DNA of 59,790 bases from Paulinella micropora. Its lineage: Eukaryota; Cercozoa; Imbricatea; Euglyphida. The notes under the pieces are model-generated. The model saw only the letters and a list, made by a program, of their open reading frames with translations. It had not been told where the DNA came from and ran no database searches. Location of the stretch: NCBI GenBank assembly GCA_009731375.1, contig BJOX01000294.1, positions 288,919-348,708 of the forward strand. The letters are read 5' to 3'. Made by a program: the position numbers and the translations under genes. Shown piece after piece: positions 31,866 to 43,850 of the stretch (position 1 is the first letter of the stretch; the number at the start of each line of letters is the position of its first letter).

Positions 31866-33462
31866 GGAGGTGCGGACACCTGTGTGTTTTTGCCGCAATT
31901 TCGGCGCCTTTCCCTGATCCCGGCATTGCCTTTTTTTGGGGGCTTGGACGTCACAAACCCCGGCCCCCCCCCCTTCGCCCTCTCTCGGAGCTGTTTCTCT
32001 CTCCCTCAACTCTGTGTTTTTGGTAGCTGTTGCTGTTTTTTTTTCTCGTTTTATTTAATAAACGAAGAGTTAGATATCACCGCGGACGCCAGTTGGTAAA
32101 AAAAAGGGATGCAAAATGGACGGGAATGTCTACAGGTTGGAGGTGAGCTACACTACTGAACAAGCTCTGATTCAAGCCGTCCGCGCTGCGTGCAACAAAT
32201 ATCGCGATGTCCGGGTGTGTGTCGTCTTGCCGGCCGACAACGCACAGCTCTCGTCGGCGCCCAAGCGGCCCTGCGCTTGCAAGCAAAAAGCGCAGGGTAG
32301 ACGACCCTCTGCTCAAACGACTATATGAGGACAAGAGGACGCTGGGCGCCTTCTTCGGCCAGAGCGACGCACCGTACGCTGCCGCGCTGGACGAGGCGCT
32401 GGCCGGGGGCGGCACCGCGCCAACGGCGGACCGCCTGAGCTACGGGCTGGCTACGCGCTGGCACGAGGCCGGCCGGCGGGACGCCGTGCGCCGGTGTCTG
32501 TACTTGCTGCGCAGGGCCGCCGCCCGGCAGGCTAATCGGCAGGACGAGGAAGAGCTGTACGCGATGCTGTGCGACCCCCAGGCGCTAACCCGACCATGTT
32601 GCCAGCAGAGGTACATAAACGGGCTGAAACGGTGGTTGGCCAGCCCAGACAAACCTCTCCAGGTAGGCGAGCTGCTCCTAGAACCCTAGCGCGACCGCTG
32701 GCAAATTTCTGCGGCCGAAGCCAAGGCTATTTGCGAGCCGGCCCTCCGGCTCAGTTACCAGGGCGTGACCGCGACCACGAGAGTAGAGGCCCTGCAGATC
32801 ATGGCTTGCCTGTTCAACCACAGCGATGCAGCCGCAGCGGATGAAGACAGCCAGCACGGCACGTGGCGCGTGTGGGTGTACGGCCTGGCGCTGGCGCTGG
32901 TAGAACGTTCGGGGATTGCGCACAAGTGTCCACAGCTTTCCGCGCCCGAGCGGATCAATTACCCTTGCGACACGGCGTGCCCCAAGGCCAAACCCGGTGT
33001 CAAGGTAATAGAGGAGTTCAAGTGTGTCCAACTTTGGGGAGACATGGTGCGTTCGAAGGAGCCGGCGCTTAAGTCGTGGGTCGAACAAGAACTGGAAATG
33101 CTCGGACATGCAAACATGCAGTGGCTTCATCCAAGCTTTGAGCAGCTGCGTGTCCGTGTGTCGGCCGCGCAGAATGGCGCACATTTCTTCTCGGGGCCCG
33201 GGCTGCAAACTCGCAAATCCGACAGATCTTGTTCGATGCCTTCCGGTCGAACACTAGCGGCGTTCGGCCGACGTTGCAGTTGACGACTTTGGGCGGCCGG
33301 CTAGGCTACCTGCACGAACCCGTCGGGGGGCAGGCCCCAGCAGCGCCGATCGTAGATAAATGGTGCGCAGCGTTTTGGCAAGTGGCGCGGGCGATTAACA
33401 AACAGCCCGCTCTGCGGTGCGACGACTGCCCCCCGTACCGACGCAAAACGAATAAGCAGTCT

Positions 33463-33665
33463 GCTTCTGCTGCTTCTGCTGCTTCTTCTTCTGCTTCTTC
33501 CTCTTCTGTTGCTTCTTCCTCTGCTTCTTCCTCTGCTTCTTCTTCTTCTTCTGCTGCTTCTTCTTCTGCTGCTTCTTTCTCTGCTTCTTCCTCTGCTTCT
33601 TCCTCTTCTTCTGCTGCTTCTTCCTTTGCTTCTTCCTCTTCTTCTTCTGCTGCTGCTGCTTCTTC
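33463..33665 (+). repeat. In-frame Ser/Ala-coding triplet expansion
   Basis: About 200 bp of gcttct/tcttct triplets encode a Ser/Ala tract between KQ and ECRILGWD. In copy 2 the same point (near 37,050) reads NNKQPKSGILGWD, so the expansion arose in copy 1 after duplication or was lost in copy 2. Confidence 0.85.
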
Positions 33666-34610
33666 TGAGTGCAGAATCTTAGGCTGGGACAGGAAGTTTG
33701 CCTTCGACTCCGGTGGCCCCAATCGTCTGCTAAAACTGCGGAGCTTGGTAGTAGGCAGTCTGGGCCTGTTAGACGCCCGCCTCAATCCTACAGTGTCAGG
33801 CGAGAAAATCTTCACCTTGCACGAAGGACCCGACATTGTTTCGCCCGAGAGGGCGTCGGTCGCGCTAACGCGGTTCCTGACCGCCAGGGCGCTGCTCTCG
33901 GAGCTAGACCCTGCCTTTACATACCAAGGCGGGCTCAGCTCCTTTGTGCTGTGCCTGCAGCCACCAGAAACGCTCAGATATTACCTAGACGGCGCCGAGG
34001 AAAAGAGCCAGGCACAAGAACGTGCCAGCACGTTTTTGTGCCTGCTGCAACAGCACGCTTTTGTGCCGCACCGCCGCAACGGTGCCTGGGAACTGCACGG
34101 TCTGGAGCACAGCCAGGAACTCAGGTGCCGGGCGGCAGCGTTCCTAGCCAAAGCGCCGCCCGTCCATCAGTGCGACGGAGTTAGCAAGCTGGAGTTTACG
34201 CTGTCGCGCTGCCGCCAGCCCGCACGGCCAACCTGGGCCCTGGTGCTGGCGGCTTACCTAGACAACGGGCCACAGCGCGAAGGCGAGGCGACGTGGCTGC
34301 TGCTGGGCTCCGCGCTGGGCCTCCGTTATACGTTGGACGCGGGCCAGCGCCGGCACACCCTGTTCCTGCCCCCTGCCGGCGCCACCGAAGAAGAAGTGGG
34401 CGCCGGCTGGGAGTTGGCGACGACGGCAACATCATCATCGGACCCGTACGAGATCCCAACAGAATGGGAGTACGCCCCGCAACGCGAACAATCGACGCAG
34501 GACTGGAAGAAGAGGTTCCAGTCAACGCGCGTTCCGTACAGTTTTCGGTGCTATGCAATTGCCACTGAGTGGTTGCTGTTAATCACTTCTTCTGCCCGTA
34601 AGCCTCCACT

Positions 34611-34998
34611 GCGCCGGTGCTGCCAAAACCGGGGCGTAAGTACTAGCCCCAGCAACACGCGCTGGGCTAGGAGCTTGCCGTCTTCGGTGAGATGTTTGCA
34701 CTCGGGCGACGAGGCCCGGTCGATCAGCATACCTGAGGCGTTGGGCGTGTCCAGCATGCGCCAGCACGAATTAAACACTGCTCCTTCCATTTGCTTGATT
34801 TCTGCCACAGGGGGAGCAAATTGTCCCAATAAACAGAGAAAAAATTATGCTTTGTTCCAATTCTCTTTGTCCTCGACTTTCAGAGCCATCCAATAACAAG
34901 TTAAGGCTAGGAGCTGGAACTTGTCTCGGTTGAAATGAAACTCTGAGCTCTGGGTGAAGTAGCATAAAATCTCTGCGGTCAGGACAAAAATCTCCGGC
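34611..34998 (-). other. Inverted segment carrying the cyclin-box middle
   Basis: Read on the minus strand it matches copy 2 at about 38,003-38,371: gcagagattttatgctactt, AEIKQMEGAVFNSCW, MLDTPNASGMLIDRA and GLVLTPRFWQH. On both sides the plus strand matches copy 2 in direct orientation (VPYSFRCYAIATEWLL to the left, LVLASLLAAAGAVGSRLSAG to the right). This is therefore a clean internal inversion. Confidence 0.85.
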
Positions 34999-35338
34999 CT
35001 CTCGCCTGGTGTTGGCCTCGCTGCTCGCCGCGGCCGGCGCGGTCGGCTCGCGCCTCAGTGCCGGGCGCTGCGGAGGCGGAAGCAATTGCGGCCCAGCTCC
35101 AGTCCGCACAAGAACTGAACGGCCCCCTCCGGGCAGACTCAGTGGCGATTCTGAAAAAGTATCCAGAAAGCTGGGCCCAGTTTGCGAACGTCTCAGATCA
35201 GGAGGAGCTGCCACCAGAAGATGTCGATGTTGATCACTTACGCTACCACGGATCGCGCCAGAGTAATGCAGCCGTCTTGAGGCGCTACAGAGGCACGCCA
35301 CCCTCCGCCAAAGCTTATACGACAGAGAAAAATAAATA

Positions 35339-35688
<350 letters not shown>

Positions 35689-38600
35689 ATGGACGGGAAT
35701 GTCTACAGGTTGAAGGTGCACACTACTAATGAAAAAGCTCTGCTTCGAGCCGTCCGCGCCGCGTGCAACAAACATGGCGATGTCACGGTGTATGTCCTTT
35801 TGCCGGCCAACGGCGCACAGCTCTCGTCGGCGCCCAAGGGGCCCTGCGCTTGCACGCCCGTGAAAATGCAAGCAAGCAAAAGGCGCAAGGTAGAAGACCC
35901 TCTGCTCACACAATTGCGCAAGGACAAGAGGACGCTGGGCGCCTCCTTCTGCCGAATTGACGCATCGTACGCTGCCGCGCTGGACGAGGCGCTGGCCGAA
36001 GAGTGCACTGCGCCAACGGCGGACGGCCTGAGCTACGGGCTGGCTACGCGCTGGCACGAGCCCGGCCGGCGGGACGCCGTGCGCCGGTGCCTGTACTTTC
36101 TGCGCAGGGCGGCCGCCCGGCAGGCTAATCGACAGGACGAGGAAGAAGAGCTGTACGTGATGCTGAGCGACCCGCAGGCGCTAACCCGACCATGTTGCAG
36201 AGGTACCTCACCGCGCTGGAGCGGTGGTTGGCCCGTCAAGACGGCATTCGTGCCCTTCAGGTAGGCGAGCTGCTCCTGGAACCCTGCCGCGACCGCTGGC
36301 AAATTTCTGCGGCACAGGCCAAGGCCATTTGCGAGCCAGCCCTCCAGCTCAGTTTCCAGGGTGTGACCGCGGAAACGAGAGTAGAGGCCAGGCGGATTAT
36401 GGCTTGCCTGTTTAGCAACAGCGACGAAGCCGCAGCGGATGAAGACAGCCAGCACGGCACGTGGCGCGTGTGGGTTTACGGCCTGGCGCTGGCGCTGGCG
36501 GAATGCGGGGGTTTTGCGCACAATTACGAGCAGCTTTCCGCGCCCGAGCTGATCAATTACCCTTGCGGCACGGCGTGCCCCAAGGCCGGACCCGGTATCA
36601 CCGTAATCAAGAAGTACAAGTGTGTCAAACTTTGGGGAGACATGATGCGTTCGGAGGAGCCAGCACCTAAGTCGTGGGTCGAAGTAGAACTGGAAATTCT
36701 TAAACGATGCAACATGCAGTGGCTTCATCCAAGCTTTGAGCAGCTGCGTGTCCGTGTGTCGGCCGCGCCGAATGGTGCACATTTCTTCTCGGGGCCCGGG
36801 CTGCTAAACCCGCAAATCCGACAGATGTTGTTCGATGCCTTTCGGTCGAACACTGGCGGCGTTCAGCCGACGTTGCAGCTAACGACTCTGGAAGGCCGGC
36901 TAGGCTACTTGTACGAACCCGTCGGGGAACAGACCCTGGCAGGGCCGATCTTAGACAGATGGTACGCGGCGCTCTGGGGCTTGGCGCAGGCGATTGACCC
37001 TGAGGCCGCTCTGCGGTGCGACAGCTGCCCCCCGTACCTACACAATAACAAACAGCCAAAGTCCGGCATTTTAGGCTGGGACAGCGAGTTTGCTCTCGGC
37101 CCCGATGATACAGAATCCAAACGTTTGCTTAATCTGCGGAGCTTGGTAGTAGGCAGTCTGGGCCTGCTAGACACCCGCCTCAATCCTAAAGTGTCCAGCG
37201 AGGAAGTCTCCACGTTGCACGACGGCCCGTTTTCGCCCGAGAGGGCGTCGGTCGCGCTAGTGCGTTTCCTGACCGCCAGGGCGCTGCTCTTGGAGCTAGA
37301 CCCTGCCTTTACATACCAAGGCGGGCTCAGCCCCTTTGTGCTGTACCTGGAGCCACCAGGAACGCTCAGATATTACCTAAACGGCGCCGAGGAAAAGAGC
37401 CCCGCCTTGGGCCACTCCGGCACGTTCCTGCGCCTGCTGCAAGAGCACGCTTTAAATTTTGTGCTGCACCGCCGCAACGGTGCCTGGGAACTGCACGGTC
37501 TGGAGCACAGCCAGGAACTCGGCTGCCGGGCGGCGGCGTTCCTAGCCAAAGCGCTGCCCGCCCATCAGTGCGACGGAGTTAGCAAGCTGGAGTTTACGCT
37601 GTCGCGCTGCCGCCAGCGCACACAACCGCTCTGGGCCCTGGTGCTGGCGGCTCAACTAGACAACGGGGCACAATGTGAAAGCTGGGAGGAGACGTGGCTG
37701 CTGCTGGGCTCCGCGCTGGGCCTCCGTCATACGTTGGACGCGGGCCAGCGACGGCAAACCCTGTTCCTGCCCCCTGCCGGCGCCACCGAAGAAGTGGGCG
37801 CCGGCTGGGAGCTGGCGACTCGACGGCAACATCATCGGACCAGTACGAGATCCCCACGGAATATAAGCTCTGCCTGCAACGCGAACAATCGATGCAGGAG
37901 TGGAAAAAGAGGTTTCAGTCGACGTGCGTTCCGTACAGATTTCGGAACTATGAAACTGTCATTGAGTGGTTGCTGGAAGTCAGTGATGACTTTTCAACTC
38001 GCCCGGAGAGTTTTGTCCGGGCCGCAGAGATTTTATGCTACTTCACCCAGAGACCAGAGTTTAGCTTCAACGTAGAAAAATTCCAGCTCGTAGCCGTAAC
38101 TTGTTTTTGGGTAGCTCTGAAACACGAAGAGGTCGAGAATTTAAACAGCACAAAAATTGTGATGTCTGTAATGGACGACGGCCTTTACACTGAGGCAGAA
38201 ATCAAGCAAATGGAAGGAGCAGTGTTTAATTCGTGCTGGCACATGCTGGACACGCCCAACGCCGCAGGTATGCTGATCGACCGGGCCTCGTCGCCCGAGT
38301 GCAAACATCTCACCGAAGACTAGCCCAGCGCGTGTTGCTGGGGCTAGTACTTACGCCCCGGTTTTGGCAGCACCGGGCCTCTCGCCTGGTGTTGGCCTCG
38401 CTGCTCGCCGCGGCCGGCGCGGTCGGCTCGCGCCTCAGTGCCGGGCGCCTCGACGACAGCGAAACAACGCTGGTTGCGGAGGCAGAAGCAATTGCGGCCT
38501 AGCTCCAGTCCGCACAAGAACTGAACGGCCCCCTCCGGGCAAACTCAGTGGCGATTCTGGAAAAGTATACAAAAAGCTGGGCCCAGTTTGCGAACGTCTC

Positions 38601-38742
38601 CGATCAGGAGGAGCTGCCACCAAAAGATGTCGATGTTGATCGCTTACGTTACCACGGATCGCGCCTGCGTCGTGAAAAAGAAAGCGGGCGCTCCCGGGGC
38701 ACGCCGGTTTCCGCCAAAAAGCTTAGATTCACATTAGAGTGA
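35689..38742 (+). pseudogene. Cyclin-fusion gene, copy 2 (frameshifted)
   Basis: The gene starts MDGNVYRLKVHTTNEKALLR. Breaks relative to copy 1: four bases lost near 36,197, an indel near 37,818, ten bases lost near 38,321, and a TAG at about 38,499 where copy 1 has CAG. An NLS-like cluster SKRRKVEDP lies near residue 65. The C-terminal part is a cyclin fold: NYETVIEWLLEVSDDF, FVRAAEILCYFTQRPEF, KFQLVAVTCFWVALKHEE, YTEAEIKQMEGAVFNSCWHM, then a second-fold-like VLASLLAAAGAVG. Cyclins bind and activate cyclin-dependent kinases; the conserved basic residue, the Lys-Glu pair (ALKHEE) and the Glu of the MEG helix are present. The 600-residue N-terminal part is unrecognised. The copy ends near 38,742. 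Confidence 0.75.
37905..38320 (+). other. Cyclin box (domain call within copy 2)
   Basis: Helix-by-helix reading: Y-R-F-R-N-Y-E-T-V-I-E-W-L (helix 1, with the MRxxLxxWL pattern relaxed), SFVRAAEILCYF (helix 2), KFQLVAVTCFWVALKHEE (helix 3 with A-x-K-x-E-E), YTEAEIKQMEGAVFNSC (helices 4-5) and PNAAGMLIDRA. The order and spacing match A/B-type cyclin boxes. Confidence 0.8.
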
Positions 38743-38987
38743 AAAAAAAAAAATAATTTTTTTGGATCAGCGTGAAAATTGCGTTTTTATTAAAAGATCT
38801 TGTCTGCCCCGAAATCTGGTGAATTTCGCGACAAATGCCGAAAAACACCGAGAGTTACGGATTGGATTGAAATCTTGATCCTGAAAACTCAGAGATTCCT
38901 ACAGAGGGAGGGCACAACACGCACACCCCCCAGAGGCCCCAATCGAGGCAAAACACTAAACCCAAAAATTGTCGGGTTTGTGTTAGA
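38743..38987. other. Cyclin-unit 3' flank and possible Fanzor element edge
   Basis: Up to 38,861 the sequence matches the 3' flank of cyclin copy 1 (gagttacgga at 35,425-35,434). Beyond that the two diverge abruptly. The break most simply marks the edge of the DNA that brought the Fanzor gene. On the minus strand this is where a guide RNA would be expected. Confidence 0.6.
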
Positions 38988-40364
38988 TTAGTACAAGTCC
39001 TGCTGGCCCAAGGCCAGCAGTCGTAAGAGGATGTTACGGCTGGCGTTCATGTCGCGTCCGTGCTGCAGGGCGCACCACTGGCAGCTGTACACCCTCGCGG
39101 ATCCAATGTCCGGCCACAGCGCCCCGCATCGCGTGCATGCCTGGGTGGTGAAGCTTTCGTTGCAGACTAGCACCTTGCACTTGCCGACGTATTCTCTCTG
39201 CAGGTCGAGCAAACGCTTGCGAAAAGCTGCGTGACGTCAGGCCAGCATCTTTCGCTTGGTTTTTCTGGCTACGCTGGTCCCTTGCACCATATCCGCCGCC
39301 CCAAACCAAGGCAGCACCACGTAGTCTTGGTTATCAAGCAGCCACCTGGCGGCTTTCTTGTGCACGTCCTGGACCTGTGATAGATTTTAGCACGCACTCG
39401 GGTGATAGCGCGCCGTAGGCGCCAGCGGTTGCGCTTCTTGCTCGTGTCCTTAGCCAGCAGCTCGAGCTTGCTCAGCAGCTTGTCGGTATGCTTCTGGAGC
39501 CGGTACACGCGCGCAATCGACCCGGACCCAAATTCGGTGATCGCGCCAGAGTCGGCGTGGTACACAGTCAGAAAGCTACGGACGCCCGGGTCGATGCTCA
39601 CTACGCGCTTGGACTCGGGCACCGCCACCTCACGCTGGCGCTGTTGTATCTTTACCGGTACGTGTAAGTACCATTTGCCCAGGCGATCGACCCTCAGGCG
39701 CACGTCGTGCTTGATTTCGAGCTTGGGGGTTCCAAGCTTGCGCTCTTGCTTTCTCCAATCTCTGGAGGCGATGGAGTCACCACACAGAAAGCCTGCAAAG
39801 AAACCTTGCCGGCGGCCAAAAACCGTGTGCGAGATCGCAATCGTGGACTTGCGCTCTTCCCACCTGCGGAAGTTAACCCTCTTCCAGTGAAACAGTCTGC
39901 CCTTCTGCCTAAGATTGGAGATGGCGGAGGCCCTCCCCGCTTGCAAGTCCCGGATGGCGACTTCGCGGATGTCATACGGCACCTGGAGCAGCCAGGAATG
40001 CTTTTGCACGAATTTGCTACAGTCTTTCACAAAACGCAGGCGCGGCGTATCTAGGTCGAGCTCCAGGATCCGCACCCCATGGCCTTGCTCAGAGGAACGG
40101 GCCAGACAGCAGAGCCAAGCCACTGCCTACGGCTAGAGGTAGCTGCCTGGATATCTCCCTGGCAGACTCGGTCCAGAACGGCGCATAAGCTAGAACTGGC
40201 TTCGCCAGACTGTCGCCTTTCTTCTCTCTGGTCTTGGCTTCTCGTGGCTCTACGTCACAGCTCGCGGGCTGCGGGCTGGCCTGAGGCTCCGTGCTGGCGG
40301 CCGGGCTAGTTGCCCCCTGCGCTGGACGCCTGGTCACTTTTTCCCAGAGAGTGAGCTGTCTCAT
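38988..40364 (-). pseudogene. Fanzor (eukaryotic TnpB-like RNA-guided nuclease), broken
   Basis: Minus-strand gene of about 450 codons from ATG at 40,364 to TAA at 38,988. Features: a candidate N-terminal region with VPYDIREVAIRDLQAGRAS; RuvC-I with VVSIDPGVRSFLTVY (catalytic Asp); a helical segment KHTDKLLSKLELLAKD; RuvC-II with KVLVCNESFTTQAC (catalytic Glu); zinc ribbon CTRCG...CQWC; and RuvC-III with GRDMNASRNIL (catalytic Asp). Breaks: a shift near 40,100, a one-base loss near 39,375 and a TGA at 39,237-39,239. All three catalytic acids remain. TnpB and Fanzor proteins cut DNA guided by an RNA made from the element's 3' end. No transposase gene is seen next to it. Relatives occur in giant viruses and many protists. 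Confidence 0.85.
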
Positions 40365-41000
40365 TCGATGTCACTGGTCGAACCGGACGCGAGGACCGTC
40401 ACGGCGGAACGCCGGATGGAAAAGACTCACCGCTCGGCATGCGGATCGAGGGATATGCATGGACTAATAACATCACGGGCACGGGGAGCCTATACGGAAG
40501 GCGGAACGGGGGATGGCGGAATAGGGGGAGAGGGGATAGATTATAGGATGGATAGTGATAGAAATGAATAGATTGTACTAAGGACGGATGGTGGTAGATA
40601 TGGATAGACTATAGCATGGATAGTGGTAGGGATAGAATAGAGGGACGAGATGGGGCATCGGGAAGACAGCCAGGACGGGGGGGGGGGGGGGGGNNNNNNN
40701 NNNNNNNNNNNNNNNNNNNNNNNNNNNNNNNNNNNNNNNNNNNNNNNNNNNNNNNAACTGGACAAAAAGGGGGGGGAAACCCTTATGGGAGGCAGAGCGG
40801 GGGAATGGGAGAGGGGCAGGTTTCTAAGTGGTACTTGGGGTCGTTTCAAGCATGGAGTGTAAGCGCCGGGGGGACGGCGGTGGGGGACATCAAAGGCTTG
40901 GCGGGGGGCCTTCCCTTAACGACGTCTTAAGTTACTTCTGGCCTGCACGCCGGGACTACAGCGCCACCTGGGGCCTTAATTTGATAAAAGTTTTTCTTTC
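40365..41000. other. Purine-rich spacer with N-run; no gene seen
   Basis: A G/A-rich stretch with degenerate gatagactatagcatgg-type repeats (40,540-40,640) is followed by a G-run, an N-run (40,694-40,755) and G-rich unique sequence. I see no coding signal. Confidence 0.5.
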
Positions 41001-41004
41001 ATTA

Positions 41005-41510
41005 GCAATTTTCATGGTTAAAGCGGACGAAAGTGGATATGGATCGTTTTTTCAAATTCCCAAGAGTTTCGTTAGCAATTTTTATGGTGAAAGCGGACAA
41101 AGTGGATATGGATCGTTTTTTCAAATTCACCGTCAAGAGTTTCGTTGGCAATTTTTCATGGTTAAAGCGGACAAAAGTTGATATGGATCGTTTTTTCGAA
41201 TTCCCAAGAGTTTCGTTGGCAATTTTTATGGTTAAAGCGGACAAAAGTGGATATGGATCGTTTTTTCAAATTTCCAAGAGTTTCGTTGGCAATTTTCATG
41301 GTTAAAGCGGACGAAAGTGGATATGGATTGTTCTTTCAAATTCCGAAGAGTTTCGTTGGCAATTTTCATGGTTAAAGCGGACGAAAGTGGATGTGGATCG
41401 TTTTTTCAAATTTCCAAGAGTTTCGTCACAGTGGCAATTTTCATGGTTAAAGCGGACGAAAGTGGATGTGGATCGTTTTTTCAAATTCCCAAGAGTTTCG
41501 TTGGCAATTT
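41005..41510. repeat. 72-bp minisatellite, seven units
   Basis: The unit contains tttcatggttaaagcggacg, gtggatatggatcgtttttt and cccaagagtttcgttggc. Seven units start near 41,018, 41,088, 41,161, 41,230, 41,301, 41,371 and 41,446. Unit lengths (about 69-75 bp) are not multiples of three, so the open frames on both strands are not conserved coding. Confidence 0.9.
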
Positions 41511-41730
41511 TTTTAAGTCTGCAGTTTTACAAAAGCAAGCTCATGCAAAACGTAACCGTATTGGTCGCAGGCATCAAATGGCAACTTGTTGTCATAAAGT
41601 GGCAGTTTTTACATTGTGTCACGAGGGAACTCGTGAAAAATCGAGTCTTTTGGCAGACGAGGCCAGATGGAAGATAAGCGGATGGAATCAACGGACTTTG
41701 TCAAGTGTTAATGGAATTGTCAATAACTGA
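41511..41730 (+). other. Unassigned short ORF after the minisatellite
   Basis: An open stretch with AVLQKQAHAKRNRIGRRHQM and EKSSLLADEARWKISGWNQ ends at TGA 41,728-41,730. It may be the tail of a gene truncated by the minisatellite. No family recognised. Confidence 0.25.
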
Positions 41731-41954
41731 CCGGGGATAGTCTAGACTCACATTAGGTGGGGCCCGGGGGACGATGAGTGAATTTAGGTTAACACAGTGT
41801 GTGCTGAGGGGAAGGGTTCAGTCACAGACAATTACTCGAGATCATGAATTTTCATAGTTTATACCGGTTTGGTTCGGCTTGTCTTAACTCGACTTCTCGC
41901 GCATCCTGACGAGGGCACGCTCGACTCTGAGGGGGAGAGGCCCTGGATTATGCA

Positions 41955-42125
41955 GGCCCAGCCCGGTATATAATGGCATTACTCTATGTTCCTGTCTGTC
42001 AGTTATTCTGGGCTTGGAGCCTCTGGTACGTGACGGAGTCCCTTCTACGTTCGGTATTCCTCATTCTCGATTGATTCTTCATATCGTCAAGTTAGATAGA
42101 CTGTTATCTAGTCACTGTAACATTT
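41955..42125 (+). mobile_element. LTR-like fragment with TATA box
   Basis: This diverged partner of 12,627-12,790 starts gcccagcccggtatataatg and shares the ordered motifs acggagtccct, ggtattcctca, ttcatatcgtca and actgtaac. No internal retroelement sequence adjoins it. Confidence 0.55.
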
Positions 42126-42164
42126 TCAACCGGCTCAAAGTCATATATATAAAACTTGAACTGG

Positions 42165-42420
42165 TGAATGATAGGTGACTTGCCAATATCTTGACTAGAT
42201 ACACTGCGGCTCATCTATACATCACTGTGGAAAGCGCTATAAGAAGCGCATATTTACCTATCTGCGCCTACAAAACGGGTAGATGATAACGGCCCATATC
42301 TTGACTAGATGAGGCCTCATATAGCTCATCTATATATGTGTATCATCTAGTGGTATATTAATAATAAGAAAAGGTCGCATATTTACCTATCTGCGCCTAC
42401 AGACCGTAAAAAAATCAGAA
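42165..42420. repeat. Imperfect tandem duplication of about 130 bp
   Basis: The sequences atatcttgactagat and gcatatttacctatctgcgc then ctaca each occur twice in the same order. No gene is seen between here and the zinc-finger gene's stop codon at 42,918. Confidence 0.7.
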
Positions 42421-42917
42421 GAACTTTCCGAGGCTTACCGGTACTACTAGTGACACTGAGGCATGTGTTTGCGTAAAAATCATCCTGCTATGACTCTCGA
42501 CTCATGATGAAGCGTTACTAATACTTAGGCCTTTTGCATGGAATGGCAGGTCACTGCGGCACGTCGTACAGAATTTTAATTTTAACTAGAGGCAAAACTG
42601 ATCATGACTGAGCTTAATAAGAACAGACTTGCCACTCGAAGGAATGCCTGGAATCACAATTTGTCGACTCCATCATCTACCATGATGGCATCGAAATACG
42701 AAGTATTAATAGTATTATTAATTTTACAATTAATGTTAAACTAAGCCTTGATAAATATTAATTGTTAAATTAACCAAATAGGTGGATCCATCACCGAACT
42801 GGCAGGACAGGACTGGGACTGCGGTTCGTGCGTGACATATTGATAAGCTGCCAAGACATATTGATAAGCTGCGTTGTTGTTGCTGTCGTCGTCACGAGTC
42901 GTTTTGTTGTTGCGTGG

Positions 42918-43163
42918 TTAGCTGTGCACATCCATCTCGTGGTCGATCAGCGCGTTGTAGTCGGGGAACGTCATCCCCGGGCACTTGAGGCAGGTGTTGG
43001 AGAAGGTAGCAGGAGAAGCGGCAGGGGGCGGAGGGCGCTCCGGCACTTTGGCTGGGGCAGGGGCGGGCGCTTTGGCGGGGAAAGAGGAGGAAGACGAGGA
43101 GGAGGTGAAGGAGCTCTTGTTGTTACGGGAGGAGCCGCGGGAGGTATGGGATTCCTCGGGGGA
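42918..43163 (-). CDS. UFD1/TRAF gene: last exon with C2H2 finger
   Basis: The 82-codon exon has a Ser-rich then Pro/Ala-rich linker and ends [20 protein letters not shown] then DVHS and TAA. C-x2-C-x13-H-x4-H is a C2H2-type finger. The plant relative I know of lacks this extension. Confidence 0.75.
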   Translation of the reverse strand, partial: SPEESHTSRGSSRNNKSSFTSSSSSSSFPAKAPAPAPAKVPERPPPPAASPATFSNTCLKCPGMTFPDYNALIDHEMDVHS

Positions 43164-43171
43164 CTATGAGA

Positions 43172-43217
<46 letters not shown>

Positions 43218-43677
43218 TGTTTTTAATACTCAAGCAGGAAGGATTGATTGTGAGTCACAGAATCGATCAACAACAAGAACAACAACAACAACAACAACAA
43301 CAAGGGAGTTATTCTAAACAGATTGAGAGGCAACCAGCATACACCAAGCCCAGGCCACAGAGGACAAACAGCAAGAGCCATTCAGAGAAGACAACAGAGG
43401 CGTCGATGATGCCACAACAACAACAACAACAACAACAACAACGATAACAGTAATAAGAACAGGCCAGAAGAACAAACGCAGGTACTGTGTATGGATGTAA
43501 CAAAGCTAAGGAACATGCTGCAAAGGTAGCTGCGGGTCTCGGCGTCTATATATAGGTCTGTCTGCCTGCCTAGCTGAAGTTTGCTGGGGTGAGCGGGTGA
43601 GTACGGTGAGCATAGGAGAAGGTCCGTCTGCAGGGGGAGAGGAGCCTGGAGTGTCGTCGACCATGGCTAGACAGAAC

Positions 43678-43727
<50 letters not shown>

Positions 43728-43808
43728 TCGTCAATCATGGCTGCAACGCACGCCCACATAGAGACCCCACAGGCTGACAAACGCCACACACAGAGAAAAG
43801 TAGATAAG

Positions 43809-43850
<42 letters not shown>

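Larger units (their letters stand above)
32116..35338 (+). pseudogene. Cyclin-fusion gene, copy 1 (rearranged)
   Basis: This single-exon gene of roughly 1,000 codons starts MDGNVYRLEVSYTTEQALIQ. Breaks relative to copy 2: a deletion of about 20 nt near 32,280, a TAG at 32,687-32,689, a one-base loss near 33,208, and an inversion of about 390 bp (34,611-34,998) inside the cyclin box. It also has a 200-bp Ser/Ala repeat (33,463-33,665) that copy 2 lacks. A basic cluster SKKRRVDDP near residue 60 resembles a nuclear localisation signal. The first 600 residues (for example DSQHGTWRVWVYGLALAL, LQLTTLGGRLGYLHEPVG) match nothing I know. The inverted part still reads as cyclin (RDKFQLLALTCYWMALKVED). 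The 3' end lies after RGTPPSAKAY at 35,338. Confidence 0.75.

Noticed and set aside
33306-33836. Acidic Glu-rich protein on the minus strand
   Set aside because: It is the antisense shadow of the Ser/Ala triplet repeat in cyclin-fusion copy 1.
41317-41730. Repeat protein encoded by the 72-bp minisatellite
   Set aside because: Unit lengths vary from about 69 to 75 bp, so the frame is not kept from unit to unit.
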